A stretch of DNA of 64,000 bases from Ovis canadensis (Eukaryota > Chordata > Mammalia > Artiodactyla > Bovidae), in assembly GCF_042477335.2 (NCBI RefSeq), contig NC_091249.1:46980001-47044000 (forward strand). Direction: 5' to 3'. Of the stretch, positions 1 through 11,029 are shown piece by piece. The notes beneath the pieces were generated by a model. It saw only the letters and a list, made by a program, of their open reading frames with translations, made no database searches and was not told the origin of the DNA. Positions within the stretch are counted from its first letter, which is position 1, and every line of letters starts with the position of its first letter. The translations under genes and the position numbers were made by a program.

Positions 1-180
1 GTTAAATAAACAAATGGGGGCTTGACATACACACTACTATATATAAAAGTTAGTTAAGAAGGACATAGGGTATAACACAAGGAACTCAACTCAATATTCT
101 GTAACAACCTAAATGGGAAAAGAATCTGAAAAAAAATAGGGGCATGTATATGAATAACTGAATTGCTTTGCTGTACAGCT
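1..180 (+). mobile_element. L1 3' UTR fragment
   Basis: The wording (tail with repeated 'gtataacacaaggaactcaac' and 'ctgaattgctttgctgtaca' type phrases) matches the 3' untranslated tail of older ruminant L1 elements, repeated in several other places in this window. It continues past the SINE at 181-294 and again at 562-632. Subfamily not determined. Confidence 0.6.
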
Positions 181-294
181 GCTGCTGCTGCTGCTAAGTC
201 ACTTCAGTCGCGTCCGACTCTGTGCGACCCCATAGATGGCAGCCCACCAGGCTCCCCCATCCCTGGGATTCTCCAGGCAAGAACACTGGAGCTA
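181..294 (-). mobile_element. Bov-A type SINE, 3' half, antisense
   Basis: It starts with a GCT repeat followed by 'aagtcacttcagtcg' and 'ccgactctgtgcgaccccat', the reverse complement of the Bov-A/Bov-tA 3' end. The tRNA-like head is absent. It interrupts the L1 3' UTR. Confidence 0.85.
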
Positions 295-423
295 ACATAA
301 AAATCAACCACACTCCACTATAAATTTTTTTAATGTAATGAAAAATATGAAATAAGTGACAAGGAGACAACATAGGGAATATAGTCAATATTTCTTAATA
401 ACTGTAAATAGAGTATAACTCAA
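295..423 (+). mobile_element. L1 3' UTR fragment (continued)
   Basis: A-rich tail sequence with 'catagggaatatagtcaatat', again L1 3' UTR-like, lying between two SINEs. Confidence 0.5.
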
Positions 424-561
424 CTTCTCTGGTAGCTCAGATGGTAAAGAGTGTGCCTGCAATGCAGGAGACTCAGGTTCAATCCCTGGGTCAGGAAGAT
501 TCCCTGGAGGAGGAAATGGCAACCCACTCCAGTATTCTTGCCTGGGAAATCCCATGGACAG
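424..561 (+). mobile_element. Bov-tA SINE
   Basis: It begins with the tRNA-derived head 'cttctctggtagctcag' and runs through 'aatgcaggagactcaggttc' and 'ccactccagtattcttgcc', stopping after 'cccatggacag'. It lacks the normal end and splits the L1 tail. Confidence 0.9.
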
Positions 562-632
562 ATTGCAAATCACTATATTGTACACCTGTAACATATAATA
601 TTATACATCAGTTATATGCCATTAAAAAAATA
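562..632 (+). mobile_element. L1 3' terminal tail
   Basis: 'actatattgtacacctgtaac' followed by an A-rich end resembles the terminal part of the older ruminant L1 3' UTR, continuing the element at 1-423. Confidence 0.5.
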
Positions 633-2320
633 CTAGAGAGAGACCAAGAGGAGTGCAGCCAGTTAGGACCTCCAGGAGACAGACACTGAATCACAGTTAG
701 GAGTGCAACTCGGGTTATTGGGAGGGTAAAGATCAAAAGTGGTGTCGGGGGGGGGTGGGGGTTGAGCCACAAAATCCTTCAGATTTTCTCATTTGAAAAT
801 TTGACCACTCTTTTGAAAAGAAAGAGGGAAGAAGGCAGTATTAAACAGGAGAAGCCTTGAATTGAAATGCCTATCTGACAAAAATCTCAGCAAACCCAAT
901 GGGACCCTCCAGAGTGGAGACTGTCCTATATTGCACAGAAATGGCCGTGAGCAAGTGCCTCCTGCTATGTTCAGGCATTCCTTGGGGGCTGCCTGGGAAA
1001 ACTGTGGCCCTGGATGGAAAGTTGAGGCGGATCCTGAAAGCATTACATTTGGAATCTCTCAAGATGGGAAATTCTTTCTTGAAAGAAGATTGAAGCAGTG
1101 GGCCTGCACAGCCACCACCACAGTGAAGGGTTCAGTCCTAACATCCTTAATCTGGGACTGCTGCTGGCAATGTCCCATCTCACTGGGTGAGGAAAATGAA
1201 ACCACTCATTTATTCAGTTCTCTGCCTGGGGATTTCAGTTCTCTTGGCTTCTATAAATGATCAACCCAGATTACACTGGGCGAGACTCCAGTTAACAGTG
1301 AATTAGGTGCCTGGGGAACTGTGCCATTCACCACAATTGTACCATTTACCACGATTCCAGGCCGTAAGAGCTCCAGTCAATGAAACAACAAGCCTAAGAG
1401 CAATGCTGTCACCAAGCAAATATGAGCACCGGTTTCCCAGGAGAATTTTAGTGACAACAAGTTGAATAATTACTTGCAAAAACAAATAATAGGCTTAATG
1501 AATGTCTGTTTAGAGGGATTGATGTTTGGACCTTACTGCAAGGATTTTCAGATAGCTACTCACATTAAAGAAATTATACTATTTTCTTACTTCTGGATTC
1601 TTAACCACATTGTTGGTGACTGAAGTGCTACAAGTCTGACTTCCAGAGAGCCTTAGAAAGCACACTTCAGCCTCTCTGGACTTCAAATTCCTTTTCACAA
1701 AATGTGGAGGTGGATGATGTACCATTGCAAGTATTGAATAAACAGAAGGGATTGAGGGTGCAGAATGGGTTACACAGGTGATGGAAAAGCTGAGAGTCGA
1801 ACAGGAAATGATGACAACCCAGATGTTAGCAACAACAGGAAGCCAATCCCACCTTTAGGCTGCAGAACAAAGAGAAGAGGTAGTACTCCTGGAACTCAGG
1901 AGAGTCCATGAGCCAACATAGCTGGAACCAAGGACAGCCTGTACAGTGGGAGCTGGAGCCACAGGAAAAATTCACCTGCTGCCAGAGCATCAGCCCAGGG
2001 TAGAAGGAGGAGGGAAATTACCCTGGCTTCTCCCAATCTCCCTCCTCCAGGCTCTCACCAGGGCCTCCAGTGGCTCAACTCAGTGAGAAGCCATCAAACA
2101 CAGGACTTTGGTAAACCACAGCCTCTGTAGGTAGCCCTGCAGCAGCCTCTATAGTTCGTCATTATAGAGAACACAACAGGGGAAGGACAAACAAGGAACC
2201 CAGGCAGAGCAGGTCCAAGACCACCACAATCTAGATCAAACACATTCACACTTTTTCAGAAGTAGGTCACAAGAAGACAAAAACATAATTGGGAAGACTG
2301 CCTGAACTGTTGATAATGCA
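633..2320. other. Unassigned DNA without a recognised gene
   Basis: I recognise no repeat family or gene here. There is an open frame of 132 codons on the + strand at 862-1260, but it has no recognisable domain and I see no splice or promoter context. A G run lies at about 748-760. Confidence 0.5.
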
Positions 2321-2486
2321 TGCATGTGGGCTAAATCACTTCATTTGTATCTGACTCTTTGTGACTGTAGCCCACTAGGCTCCTCTGTCCATGGGAGTCC
2401 CTATGTAAGAATACTAGAGTGGGTTGCCATATCCTCCTCCAATGGATCTTCCAGACCCAGGGACTGAACCTTCCTGGTAGCTAGAG
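2321..2486 (-). mobile_element. Bov-tA SINE, antisense, diverged
   Basis: Reads 'tgactctttgtgactgtagcccactaggctcctctgtccatggga' style Bov-tA sequence in reverse, ending near 'gaaccttcctggtagct'. Many substitutions suggest an older copy. Confidence 0.8.
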
Positions 2487-2698
2487 AAGATCAATGATTA
2501 TCATATAAACATGGAACTTAACTCAGAAATAAGGCAAATGCATGCCAAGGCATTATTCATACTCATAATCTCTTGACTCATCACACAGTTCTGGTGTAAC
2601 TAGCTGAACTCGGATAGTTCAAAATTACATATTTAATAAAACTCAGCTCCATTATATCTGCTAGCATGATTCTGGGTCTGCCATTCATTCGGCATGAG

Positions 2699-2701
<3 letters not shown>

Positions 2702-2744
<43 letters not shown>
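2702..2744. repeat. (GT)n microsatellite
   Basis: An uninterrupted run of about 21 GT dinucleotides (43 bp). Pure arrays of this length are usually length-variable. Confidence 0.98.
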
Positions 2745-2745
<1 letters not shown>

Positions 2746-3639
2746 TTTTATTTGGTCATTTTTCAAAGTTAAGCAAAAGCTCCAGGCAGCCAGGACCCAG
2801 AGGCTGGGTGGCTGTGCTGCTCTTAGTACCTCTTACTAGATGCTGGGCCAGGATGCCACAATTCCTTATGATTTAATGGTCCCCATTTCTCCAGGCTAAG
2901 AGCACCCTCCGTGATAAAAGGCCCCTAGAAGCTTTGAGGAGGTCATGTATCTGTCACTTGTTTGCTTGGTCATGCCAACACTATAACCTCCACCAGCAAG
3001 GGGTTACTGCTCTTGGCTAGGAAGTTCTTGAAGCCTTGTTCTTACAGTCATGCAAACAATTCATAAGGGAGCTCAAAAGCATTGAGAACATCCTAGAGCC
3101 AGAAGCACCTATCCATCTCCAGCCCTTTGGGGGACCAGATTTCTAAAGTGAAATCTTTGGCAATTACAGCTAAGCCAAAAGTGAAACTCCTCACCTCCTT
3201 GGGCAACCATCATCCTGGTTTGTTCTGTGGAAGGCTGCTGGGCACTACATGTCAGCCAGCTATATTAAAGGCACATAGTTGAAGCCTAGCAATTCTGTGT
3301 TTTGTGAGCATCAATTTAACATCCCTCCAAAAAAATATGAGTTAAAAAACGATCCACGTAGATATGAACTCATGTTTTTCTCTATTTGCTCAAGGAAAGA
3401 GCATAATTCCATAATTAAGAAGCCCTAATTTTCATCTTTCAGATTCTCTTCATCTGAATCCAGAGTTCCAACCAAGGGTGATGTAGTAATTGAGGCTCCA
3501 GGAGGGCAATACAATGGGTGAGTAGAGAGTATCACAGTTCAGCCTTAGCTCAATAAAGCCAACCCAGCAGAAACAGGAGCACTTACCAATGAGATAACAA
3601 ACAAACAGAATTTTCCTCATGACTTAAAAAATATACTCC
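2745..3639. other. Unassigned DNA
   Basis: No recognised gene or repeat in this stretch. Short open frames only. Confidence 0.4.
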
Positions 3640-4984
3640 CTATTAAACTTAAACGCCCTTGCACAGCAAAGGAAACCAGAAACAAGAAGAAAAGACAACC
3701 CTCAGAATAGGAGAAAATATTTCCAAATGAAGCAAATGACAAAGGATTAGTCTCCAAAATATACAAACAGCTCATGCAGCTCAACTGAAAAAGAAGAAAA
3801 AAAAAAAAGCCCAATCAAAAAGTGGGTAGAAGACCTAAACAGACATTTTTCCAAAGAAAACAAAGGCCAACAAACACATGGAAAGATGCTCATCATCACT
3901 CATTAGTAGAGAAATGCAAATCGAAACTACAGTGAGGCATCACTTCACACAGACCATCTACAAACAAATCTCCCAATAAACGTGGAGAAAAGGGAACCCT
4001 CCTGCACTGTCAGTGAGGATGTAAATTGATGCAGCCACTATGGAGAACAGCATGGAGGCTCCTTAAAAAACTAAAAACAGAACTACTATATGACCCAGCA
4101 ATCCCACTACTGAGCATAGCAGTATCAAGAGAAAACCATAATGCAAAAAGACACATGCACCCCAGTGTTCATCACAGCACTGTTTACAATAGCCAGGGCA
4201 TGGAAGCAACCTAGACGCCCATCAGCAAAAGAATGGATAAGAAAGCTGTGGTACATATACACAATGGAATATTACCCAGCTATTAAAAAGAACACATTTG
4301 AATCAGTTCTAATGAGGTGGAAGGCTTCCCCAGTGGCTCAGAGAGTAAAGAATCTGCCTGCAATCCAGGAGACCTGGGTTCAATTCCTGGGTTGGGAAGA
4401 TCCCCTGGAGAAGGAAATGGCAACCCGCTCCAGTATTCTTGCCTGGAAAATCCCATAGACAGAGGAGCCTGGAGGGCTACAGTACATGGGGTCACAAAGA
4501 GTTGGACACTACTGAGTGACTAACACACTAATGAGGTGGATGAAACTGGAGCCTATTATACAGAGTGAAGTAAGTCAGAAAGAAAAACACCAATACAGTA
4601 TATAAACGCATATATATGGAATTTAGAAAGATGGTAACGATGACCCCATATGCAAGACAGCAAAAGAGACACAGATATAAAGAAAGACTTTTGGACTCTG
4701 AGAGAAGGTAAGGGTGGGATGATTTGAGAGAACAGCATTGAAACATGTATATTACCATATGTGAAACAGATGACCAGTCCAAGTTCAATGCATGAAACAG
4801 GGCACTCAAAGCTGGTGCACTGGGACAACGCTGTGGAATGGGATGGGGGGGAGGTGCGAGGGGGGTTCAGGATGGGGGACACATGTACATTCATGGCTGA
4901 TTCATGTCAATGTATGGCAAAAACCACCACAATATTGTAAAGTAATTAGCCTTAGCCTTCAATTAAAATAAATTAATTAATTAA
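3640..4984 (+). mobile_element. L1 element, ORF2 3' end plus 3' UTR (5' truncated)
   Basis: The sequence encodes fragments of the L1 ORF2 C-terminus, recognisable as 'cagcaaaggaaaccagaaac', 'aaaagtgggtagaagacctaaac' and the 'atggaatattacccagctat' region. It ends in the young ruminant L1 tail: 'catgaaacagggcactcaaag', a G-rich stretch, 'attgtaaagtaattagcc' and an AT-rich end. A Bov-tA with a perfect target duplication interrupts it at 4322-4527. The reading frame is broken. It is the first of three L1 tails in the same orientation up to 6135. Confidence 0.85.
4322..4527 (+). mobile_element. Bov-tA SINE with 13-bp target-site duplication
   Basis: A near full-length Bov-tA from 'aggcttccccagtggctcag' to 'ggacactactgagtgactaac'. 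The 13-bp direct repeat 'ctaatgaggtgga' is present exactly at 4309-4321 and 4528-4540. This shows insertion by LINE machinery into the L1 after the L1 was in place. Confidence 0.95.
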
Positions 4985-5580
4985 AAAAAAAGATACATGC
5001 ATCCCAGTATTCATTGCAGCACTATTTACAATAGCCAGGACACGGAAGCAACCTAAATACCCATTGACAGATAATGAAAATGTGGTACATATACATAATG
5101 GAATATTACTCAGTCAAAAAAAGGAAAAATTTGTGTCATTTGTAAAGACATGGATGGATCTAGAGACTGTCATACACAGTGAAGTAAGTTAGAAAGAGGA
5201 AAACAAATATATATTAATGCATATATGTGGAATCTAGAAACATGGTATAGATGATCTTATTTGCAAAACAGAAAGATGTAGAAAACAAGCATATGGACAT
5301 CAAAGGGGGAAATGGGTGAGGTGGGATGAATTGAGAGATTGGGGTTGACATGTATTACTGATACTATGTATAAAATAGGTAACTAATGAGAACCTACTGC
5401 AGAGCTCAAGGAACTCTACTCAGCACTCTGTGGTGACCTAACTGGAAAGGAAATCCAAAAAGGAGGGATATATGTATACATACAGCTGATTCACTTTGCT
5501 GTACAGTAGAAACTAACATGACATTGTAAAGCAACTTACACTTTATACAATTTTTCAATAAAATTGATCAATAATATACA
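4985..5580 (+). mobile_element. L1 3' end, second copy
   Basis: It starts again in ORF2 terminal sequence ('gcagcactatttacaatagcc', 'gtggtacatatacataatgg') and runs through the older type L1 3' UTR ('ctgattcactttgctgtacag') to an A/T-rich end. It is directly joined to the preceding L1 tail. Confidence 0.8.
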
Positions 5581-6135
5581 TATATATTCTTCATGCACTC
5601 CATCTTAAGAATTTAGAAAAGAGAAGTAAGCTACATGTCCATTGACAGATGAATGATGGTACACACACATACAATACAATGGAATACTATCATTAAAAAA
5701 TAATGAAATGATGCCATTTGCAGCCACATGGATGGACCTATAGATGTGACACTAAGTAAGCCAGACAAAGACAAATATCATATGATATTGCTTATATGTG
5801 CAACCAAAACAAAGATGCAAATGAACTTATTTACAACACAGAAAGAGACCCACGGACACAAAAAGCAAATTTATAGTTATCAATGGGGAAAGGGCGGTGG
5901 ATAAATTGAGTTTGGGATTAACATATACATACTACTATACATAAAATAGATAATCAACAAGGACCTAGTGTATAGCATAGGGAACTATACTCAGTATTTT
6001 GTAGTCACCTATAATGGAAAAGAATCTGAAAATAATACATATGTTCTTTTATATGTATGTATAACAGAATCACTACGCTGTACACCTGAAACTAACATAC
6101 ACTGTAAATCAGCTATACTCCAATTTAAAAAAAAT
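5581..6135 (+). mobile_element. L1 3' end, third copy
   Basis: Again L1 ORF2 terminal and 3' UTR sequence ('gccacatggatggacctat', 'tatagcatagggaactatac', 'actgtaaatcagctatactcc'), in the same orientation as the two L1 tails before it. Confidence 0.8.
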
Positions 6136-7163
6136 AGGAAGCAGTAAATACAGCAAACTCTGGTTAAGGATAGAAATCCAAGGGAGAATTTATCTGAGAA
6201 AGAAATTTTTTAAAGGAAGGTATTTAATGCAATATAAAGGTTTCTCTTGTTTACATTTAACATTTAGTAGTTGGAAGGTTAAAGTTTGGGAACAGGAACT
6301 ATTGCTATTTGCCTGGAAGCAAGTGATTATATTTTAAAGAACCTTACCCTCTCACAGATCTTTAAGGAGGCCTGCCATAATGTCAAGCCCTGATCTTTAT
6401 CTTGAAAGGAGGCAAGAGACAGAAGAATTAACTCTATAAAATGGCACTGAGTCACCGAGAGCCAGCCTATCCATCTGCCCTTGGGGGAGCTAAAAAGACC
6501 AAAAGAGCAGACAGCAAGTCTGAAAAGGATAGAGGGGAAGGGGCATCTCAAATTTCATGATAAGTTCATTTTGCAGAAAAACAGGACGTGCACTCTGTGA
6601 TGAGGGGACGTAAGGGTGATGCTTCTATTACAGGCTGGGGTCCTGCAGCAGATTTCTCTCTCTCTCCCCCTATTCTCTTCCTCCTCCTCACCTCATCATT
6701 TCCTCTGTAGGATGCAGATAATTAACAAGCGCCCCTAAATAGAGGCCCCGGTAGTCATTCCTTAATTTCTCTTCCAATTGTTTAAATTAACAAGAATCTG
6801 GGGTTTTCTAAACCAGTTCAACAAGTGGGCCCCAGAAAGAAAAGTTACACTTAGGGCTACTGCTGACACCCTTCCCACAGTTAAATGTGTTTTCTTCACT
6901 CTTGTGCTACTGTTTAAAATAGCCAATCCTGCAGAAAATTGTCCCTCTAGAGAAAGTGCTGTGATTTTCAGTGTGAGAGGCCAAGAAGGCACTTTAAGGC
7001 GATCAATCTTAAATGGAGCAAAACATGCCGGCACCTGAAAGGGAGAGTGGCTGCATCAGGGGCAGCCACCTGCCACCCAGAGATGCTCCAGGTGGACACA
7101 GGAGGACGGAGCTGAAAGAAAACATGGGGAGGAAAAGGAGGTCAGCATCAAAAAGCACCTAAG
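6136..7163. other. Unassigned DNA upstream of the class I provirus
   Basis: No recognised repeat or gene. An 86-codon open frame on + at 6778-7038 overlaps a 90-codon frame on the other strand, and neither has a recognisable domain. A C/T-rich patch lies at about 6655-6690. Confidence 0.4.
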
Positions 7164-7167
7164 CACC
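7164..7167. repeat. Target-site duplication of the class I provirus (5' copy)
   Basis: 'cacc' immediately precedes the TG of the 5' LTR and is repeated immediately after the CA of the 3' LTR at 16053-16056. A 4-bp duplication is typical of gammaretrovirus-like integration. Confidence 0.8.
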
Positions 7168-7721
7168 TGAAGGAGGAAACAGACAGAACAGGCTCCACCT
7201 TGAAAGCAGGACTGCATCTTGGGCTGGACTGTGGACTTTGAGCTATATGCCAGTATCTATGGAAACGACATCCCAACTGGAAAACCAGACTGCCTCCCCC
7301 ACTTCCATGGAAGAGCCCCAGGGCTCGTACCTAGACTCCCCGTCGCCTAAAAGAATACCCTAATTATCTGTGTAACCTAATAAAATCATAAATTCTATTA
7401 TGCTTATTGGGGTATGACCACAGGCCTATTGATCATTGTCCAACGTTAACTACCTAGGCTTAAGGCATACGAATCATGGGTTTAAGGCATATGAATCACG
7501 GATTAACTTTGATTGTATCTTTCTTTTCCTTTGTTTCAGAGAATTTGGGGAGGTGGGTTTGAGCATGTACACTTAAGATATACAAGGTTTTCACAAAAAC
7601 TGGTCAGGGTCCTTGGTTAAGAAGAGATCCTGCCTTGGGCCCGCTGGTGTAATAAACTGCACTCCACTATCTGCGTTATCCTTCTGAGTGAGTTTGTTTC
7701 CCAGAACACGTGTCTACAACA
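7168..7721 (+). repeat. 5' LTR of the class I provirus
   Basis: 554 bp bounded by TG...CA, closely matching 15538-16052. Inside, 7460-7480 and 7481-7501 are a 21-bp tandem duplication in U3 that the 3' LTR lacks. A poly(A) signal AATAAA is at 7651-7656. The position matching the TATA box of the 3' LTR reads 'gatatacaagg' and is degraded. The segment 'ctccactatctgcgttat' near the end is absent from the 3' LTR. Confidence 0.93.
7651..7656 (+). promoter_or_regulatory. LTR poly(A) signal AATAAA (5' LTR)
   Basis: AATAAA in 'ggtgtaataaactgc', matched by the same signal in the 3' LTR. It would mark the R region. Confidence 0.75.
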
Positions 7722-7723
7722 TT

Positions 7724-7741
7724 TGGTGCATTGGCTGGGAA
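7724..7741 (+). promoter_or_regulatory. Primer-binding site, tRNA-Gly type
   Basis: TGGTGCATTGGCTGGGAA begins two bases after the 5' LTR. It is complementary to the 3' end of mammalian tRNA-Gly(GCC) plus CCA at 17 of 18 positions (a T where C is expected). The tRNA sequence is recalled from established knowledge. Confidence 0.8.
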
Positions 7742-8625
7742 ACTCCCCACTTTAAGGAGACAGGTCCCATTTGGGACTACTCTGAGGCCTTGTGGCTCGA
7801 ATCTTCTAGAGAGGGGAAGGCGCCTCACCCTTCTGGAAGCATTCTGCTTCTCAATGCCTGGACCTTTCATATCAGCAGGTGGTGGACGGCAGCAGGGGAA
7901 CTGAGCGCTCAGGTGAGGAGGAACGCACCCAGCAGGGTGGAAGAGGGGGCCTGATCACCCCTCTGGGAGGGACTAGAAGGGACATAGACCCACAGGAGCC
8001 TGGAATAGGCAGGTGGAAGTGATTGCTTGGTACACAGGTTGACGAGCGTTTTAGGGCTTAGGAAGGAAATTTGTGAATGTCATTTAGGAGATGGTGTCCA
8101 TGCCGTCTTGGGGAAAATACCAAGCAATTGCCAGGGGATTTTTAGGAGAAGAAACTTGGTCTTTGTGTACTCATATTCTGCCCTCCCCAAGGAGGTGTCC
8201 CATCTGCTGTGACATTCTTGACCCCCTCGGAATTGTCAGGCTAGAAGGAGGGGGATACATAAGTGAGTACGAATTGGCTTTTCCTGAGATGGTCTGGGAC
8301 ATGGGATATTTAACCCATCTGTGTTTTCATCCACACCTGATTAAGCCCACCAAGGCAGAACGGACTTTAAAAGTTAAGGGAGAAACAGTCTTGGATCACG
8401 TGGTGTTCTAGTTCAGCTGTGCTGACCGGCAGGTGAAGACATGCTGATCCCCCTTCTCCCTCTGGGATCTGACAGGCAGGACTCTTCCCACCCCAATTAG
8501 GAAGGAGGTGAAATGGCAATTTAAATGTTTCATTCAGTGGAAATATCAGAAGTACATAGGGTACTGAGAACTTCGTAGGCAGAAAGAAAAGGAAAAGTAG
8601 AAGAAGATCTGAGAAGGTAAGCGAG
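7742..8625 (+). other. Proviral leader between primer site and gag
   Basis: About 880 bp of non-coding leader. 'cag|gtgagg' with the GT at 7913 resembles a splice donor and could have served a spliced env message; this is inference. Open frames here (e.g. 8027-8411) have no recognisable domain. Confidence 0.5.
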
Positions 8626-9965
8626 ATGGGGGGAAGTGAATCTAAGGCAACTGTACTGCAGTGCATGATTAAAAATTTAAAGAAGGGGTGGAGGACACTA
8701 TGGGTAAAGATGACGCTAACCGCCTCCACATACTCTGTGAGGCCGAATGGCCCCCTCTGGGAGTAGGATGGCCACCAGAGAGCACCATGAACTTAAAACT
8801 AGTGGAAGCAGTCTATGCAGTAGTCACAGGAGAGCCAGGACACCCAGATCAATATCCATACATTGACTCATGGCTAGGGTTAGCTCAAGACCCTCCTACT
8901 TGGACAAGGTTCTGTGTCCAGAAGGGAAAGGGAAACATATTAATGGCACAAAGATTGACTGATAAAAAAGGGAATTCTGCAGGATTTGGACAGGGATGAC
9001 CTGACCCTTCCCGCACACTGGATAATGACATGCCTGCCTCCAAGTGCTCCACAGGACTGGAGGCCACCTTAATGCCCAATCCAGGACCAGGTCAAGTTCC
9101 TGCAGCACACACTGCTCCTCCAGCAGCTCTCCCAGAGATGGGAGATCGTAGAGCCACCGTTTCAGCAAGCTCCAATCCCAGCGATGGAAACCTCTGGTCA
9201 ACGCCCCCAGAATTCCACCTCAGCTGGACCTCCTAGATTGTATCACCCTCTCCCAGTGAGTACTGACGGGAAGGGGAAGAAAACACGGGAATTAGATAGA
9301 GGCTGTGCTCCGCCAAGGAATAGCATAAAAGAACCCCACTACAGATGCCCCTCAGAGAGCTACAACAGCCTCTGGTTCAGGACGCATGTGGGCACTACCA
9401 TCAGCCCCCTGTAGCTTATTATTACCAGCCATTTTCCTCTACAGATATATTAAACTGGCAGAGACACACTCCACCACACTCGGGGGAGCCACAAGCCCTG
9501 ATTAGGCTAATGGAGGCTATTTTTCAAACCCACCGCCTTACATGGGATGACATAATCCAACTACCAGTCTCCCTTTTCAGCACTGAGGAAAGACACAGGA
9601 TCCTGAGGCCAGAAAATGGTTAAGAGAAATGGCACCTGGGGGTACTGCAAACCTGCAGCGGTGGGCAGAACTAGCCACCCCCGATGAGAGGCCCAATTAG
9701 GACTGTAACACAGAGGAAGGGAGGGGCCACCTGGAGAGATATCAGGTGGCAATTTTACAAGGTCCCAAGAGGGGGGCCCAAAAACCTATAAGTAGGCCAA
9801 AACCCTCTGCAGTGATTCAAAGGGAAAGCGAATCACCCTCTGAGTGCTACGAAAGATTGGGCAAGGCCTGTGGACTTTACACACCAATAGATACAGAGGC
9901 TGCTGGGTCTCAGATGGTGGCAAAGGCCCCTTTGTGTGTCAAGCCTACCCCGAAAATGTCAGATG
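8626..9965 (+). pseudogene. gag: gag remnant (MA, spacer, capsid) of the class I provirus
   Basis: The likely start is the ATG at 8626, which gives an MGGSES N-terminus suited to myristoylation. After about 40 codons the matrix domain continues in another frame (8688-8999), where the tryptophan-rich 'GHPDQYPYIDSW' and 'LAQDPPTW' segment is typical of gammaretroviral MA. A proline-rich spacer follows. Capsid starts near 9345, where 'YYYQPFSSTDILNW' is recognisable, and is stopped at about 9621. The frame at 9746-9988 carries the major homology region ('ESPSECYERL'). Nucleocapsid with its zinc knuckle is missing: the sequence passes from capsid into protease near 9920-9965. At least two frameshifts and one deletion are needed to explain this, so no full Gag can be made. 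Confidence 0.85.
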
Positions 9966-10252
9966 GGGGGACACCAAGTGACTCATGAATTTTTATACAT
10001 CCTGAATGCCCAGTAGCTTTGTTGGGAAGAGACTTGCTATCTAAATTGGGGGCACTAGTGACCTTTCCCCGCCACAAAAGACCCACTCTTCAACTGGGCT
10101 CAATCACCCATTTACTCTTTCTCTCAGTAACCCCTCAAGATGAATGGAGGTTGCACGATCTCCCAGAAGGGAAACCAGATGGGCTAAACAGTCGAGAGAA
10201 GAGAGTTAACTCAACAATTCCCTGAGGTCCGAGCAGAAGACAACACCCTACA
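9966..10252 (+). pseudogene. pol: pro C-terminus and RT N-terminus remnant
   Basis: The open frame at 10019-10225 contains 'LLGRDLLSKLGA', the conserved C-terminal protease motif of gammaretroviruses, followed by the start of the RT N-terminal extension. Just upstream, HQVTHEF-like coding sits in another frame. The protease active-site DTG is not present, and the RT sequence stops just before the CA microsatellite at 10254. Fingers and palm, including the YxDD catalytic motif, are not found anywhere in the provirus. Confidence 0.75.
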
Positions 10253-10253
10253 A

Positions 10254-10281
10254 ACACACACACACACACACACACACACAA
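10254..10281. repeat. (AC)n microsatellite inside the provirus
   Basis: About 14 uninterrupted AC units, lying between the RT N-terminal remnant and the antisense BovB. Confidence 0.95.
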
Positions 10282-10317
10282 CCAGGTTTGCAGAACAACT
10301 CCCACTAGTAATAGAAC

Positions 10318-10705
10318 TCAGTTCAGTTCAGTCGCTCAGTCGCGTCCGACTCTTTGCGACCCCATGAATCGCAGCACGCCAGGCCTCCCTGTCCATCACC
10401 AACTCCTGGAGTTCACTCAAACTCATGTTCATCAAGTCGGTGATGCCATCCAGCCATCTCACCCTCTGTCGTCCCCTTCTCCTCCTGCCCTCAATCCCTC
10501 CCAGCATCAGAGTCTTTTCCAGTGAGTCAACTCTTCGCATGAGGTGGCCAACGTACTGGAGTTTCAGCTTTAGCATCATTCCTTCCAAAGAACACCGAGG
10601 ACTGATCTCCCCTAGGATGGACTGGTTGGATCTCCTTACAGTCCAAGGGACTCTCAAGAGTCTTCTCCAACACCACAGTTCAAAAGCATCAATTCTCAAA
10701 CCCAA
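10318..10705 (-). mobile_element. BovB LINE 3' end, antisense, inserted in proviral pol
   Basis: Starts with 'agttcagttcagtcgctcag' (reverse of the BovB 3' end) and runs through the reverse complement of the BovB ORF C-terminus. A 132-codon minus-strand frame (10328-10726) encodes 'WRRLLRVPW' and '[15 protein letters not shown]', hallmarks of the BovB C-terminus. It sits where the RT polymerase domain should be. Confidence 0.92.
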
Positions 10706-11029
10706 TACAATTATGCCAGCACCCACCTTCGACCTGCCAAACCTTGCTAAGCTGTTTACTCTTTACGTGACTGAAAAGGACAAGGTAGCTATGGGAGTAT
10801 TGTCCCAGATTAAGGGGACATGGGACAGACCCGCAGCTTATTTCCCAAAACAGCTGGACAATGTGGCCACTGGGTGGCCGGTATGCTTACAGGCAGTTGC
10901 TGCAGTTGCCTTACTGGTTCGGGAGGCAACCAAGCTGACTTTCAGACAAGATTTGATCATGAAAGTCCCGCATGAGGTCAACACTCCTGCCAAGGGACCC
11001 CCATAAATGGCTGTCGACATCCCTCAATT
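10706..11029 (+). pseudogene. pol: RT thumb/connection remnant of the class I provirus
   Basis: The open frame entering from the BovB junction to 11006 reads like the RT connection region: '[17 protein letters not shown]', then 'GVLSQIKGTWDRPAAYF' and 'VAAVALLVREATKLT'. These resemble the gammaretroviral segment after the polymerase palm. It ends at a stop at 11004-11006. The preceding catalytic core is missing, so this fragment cannot polymerise. Confidence 0.8.
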
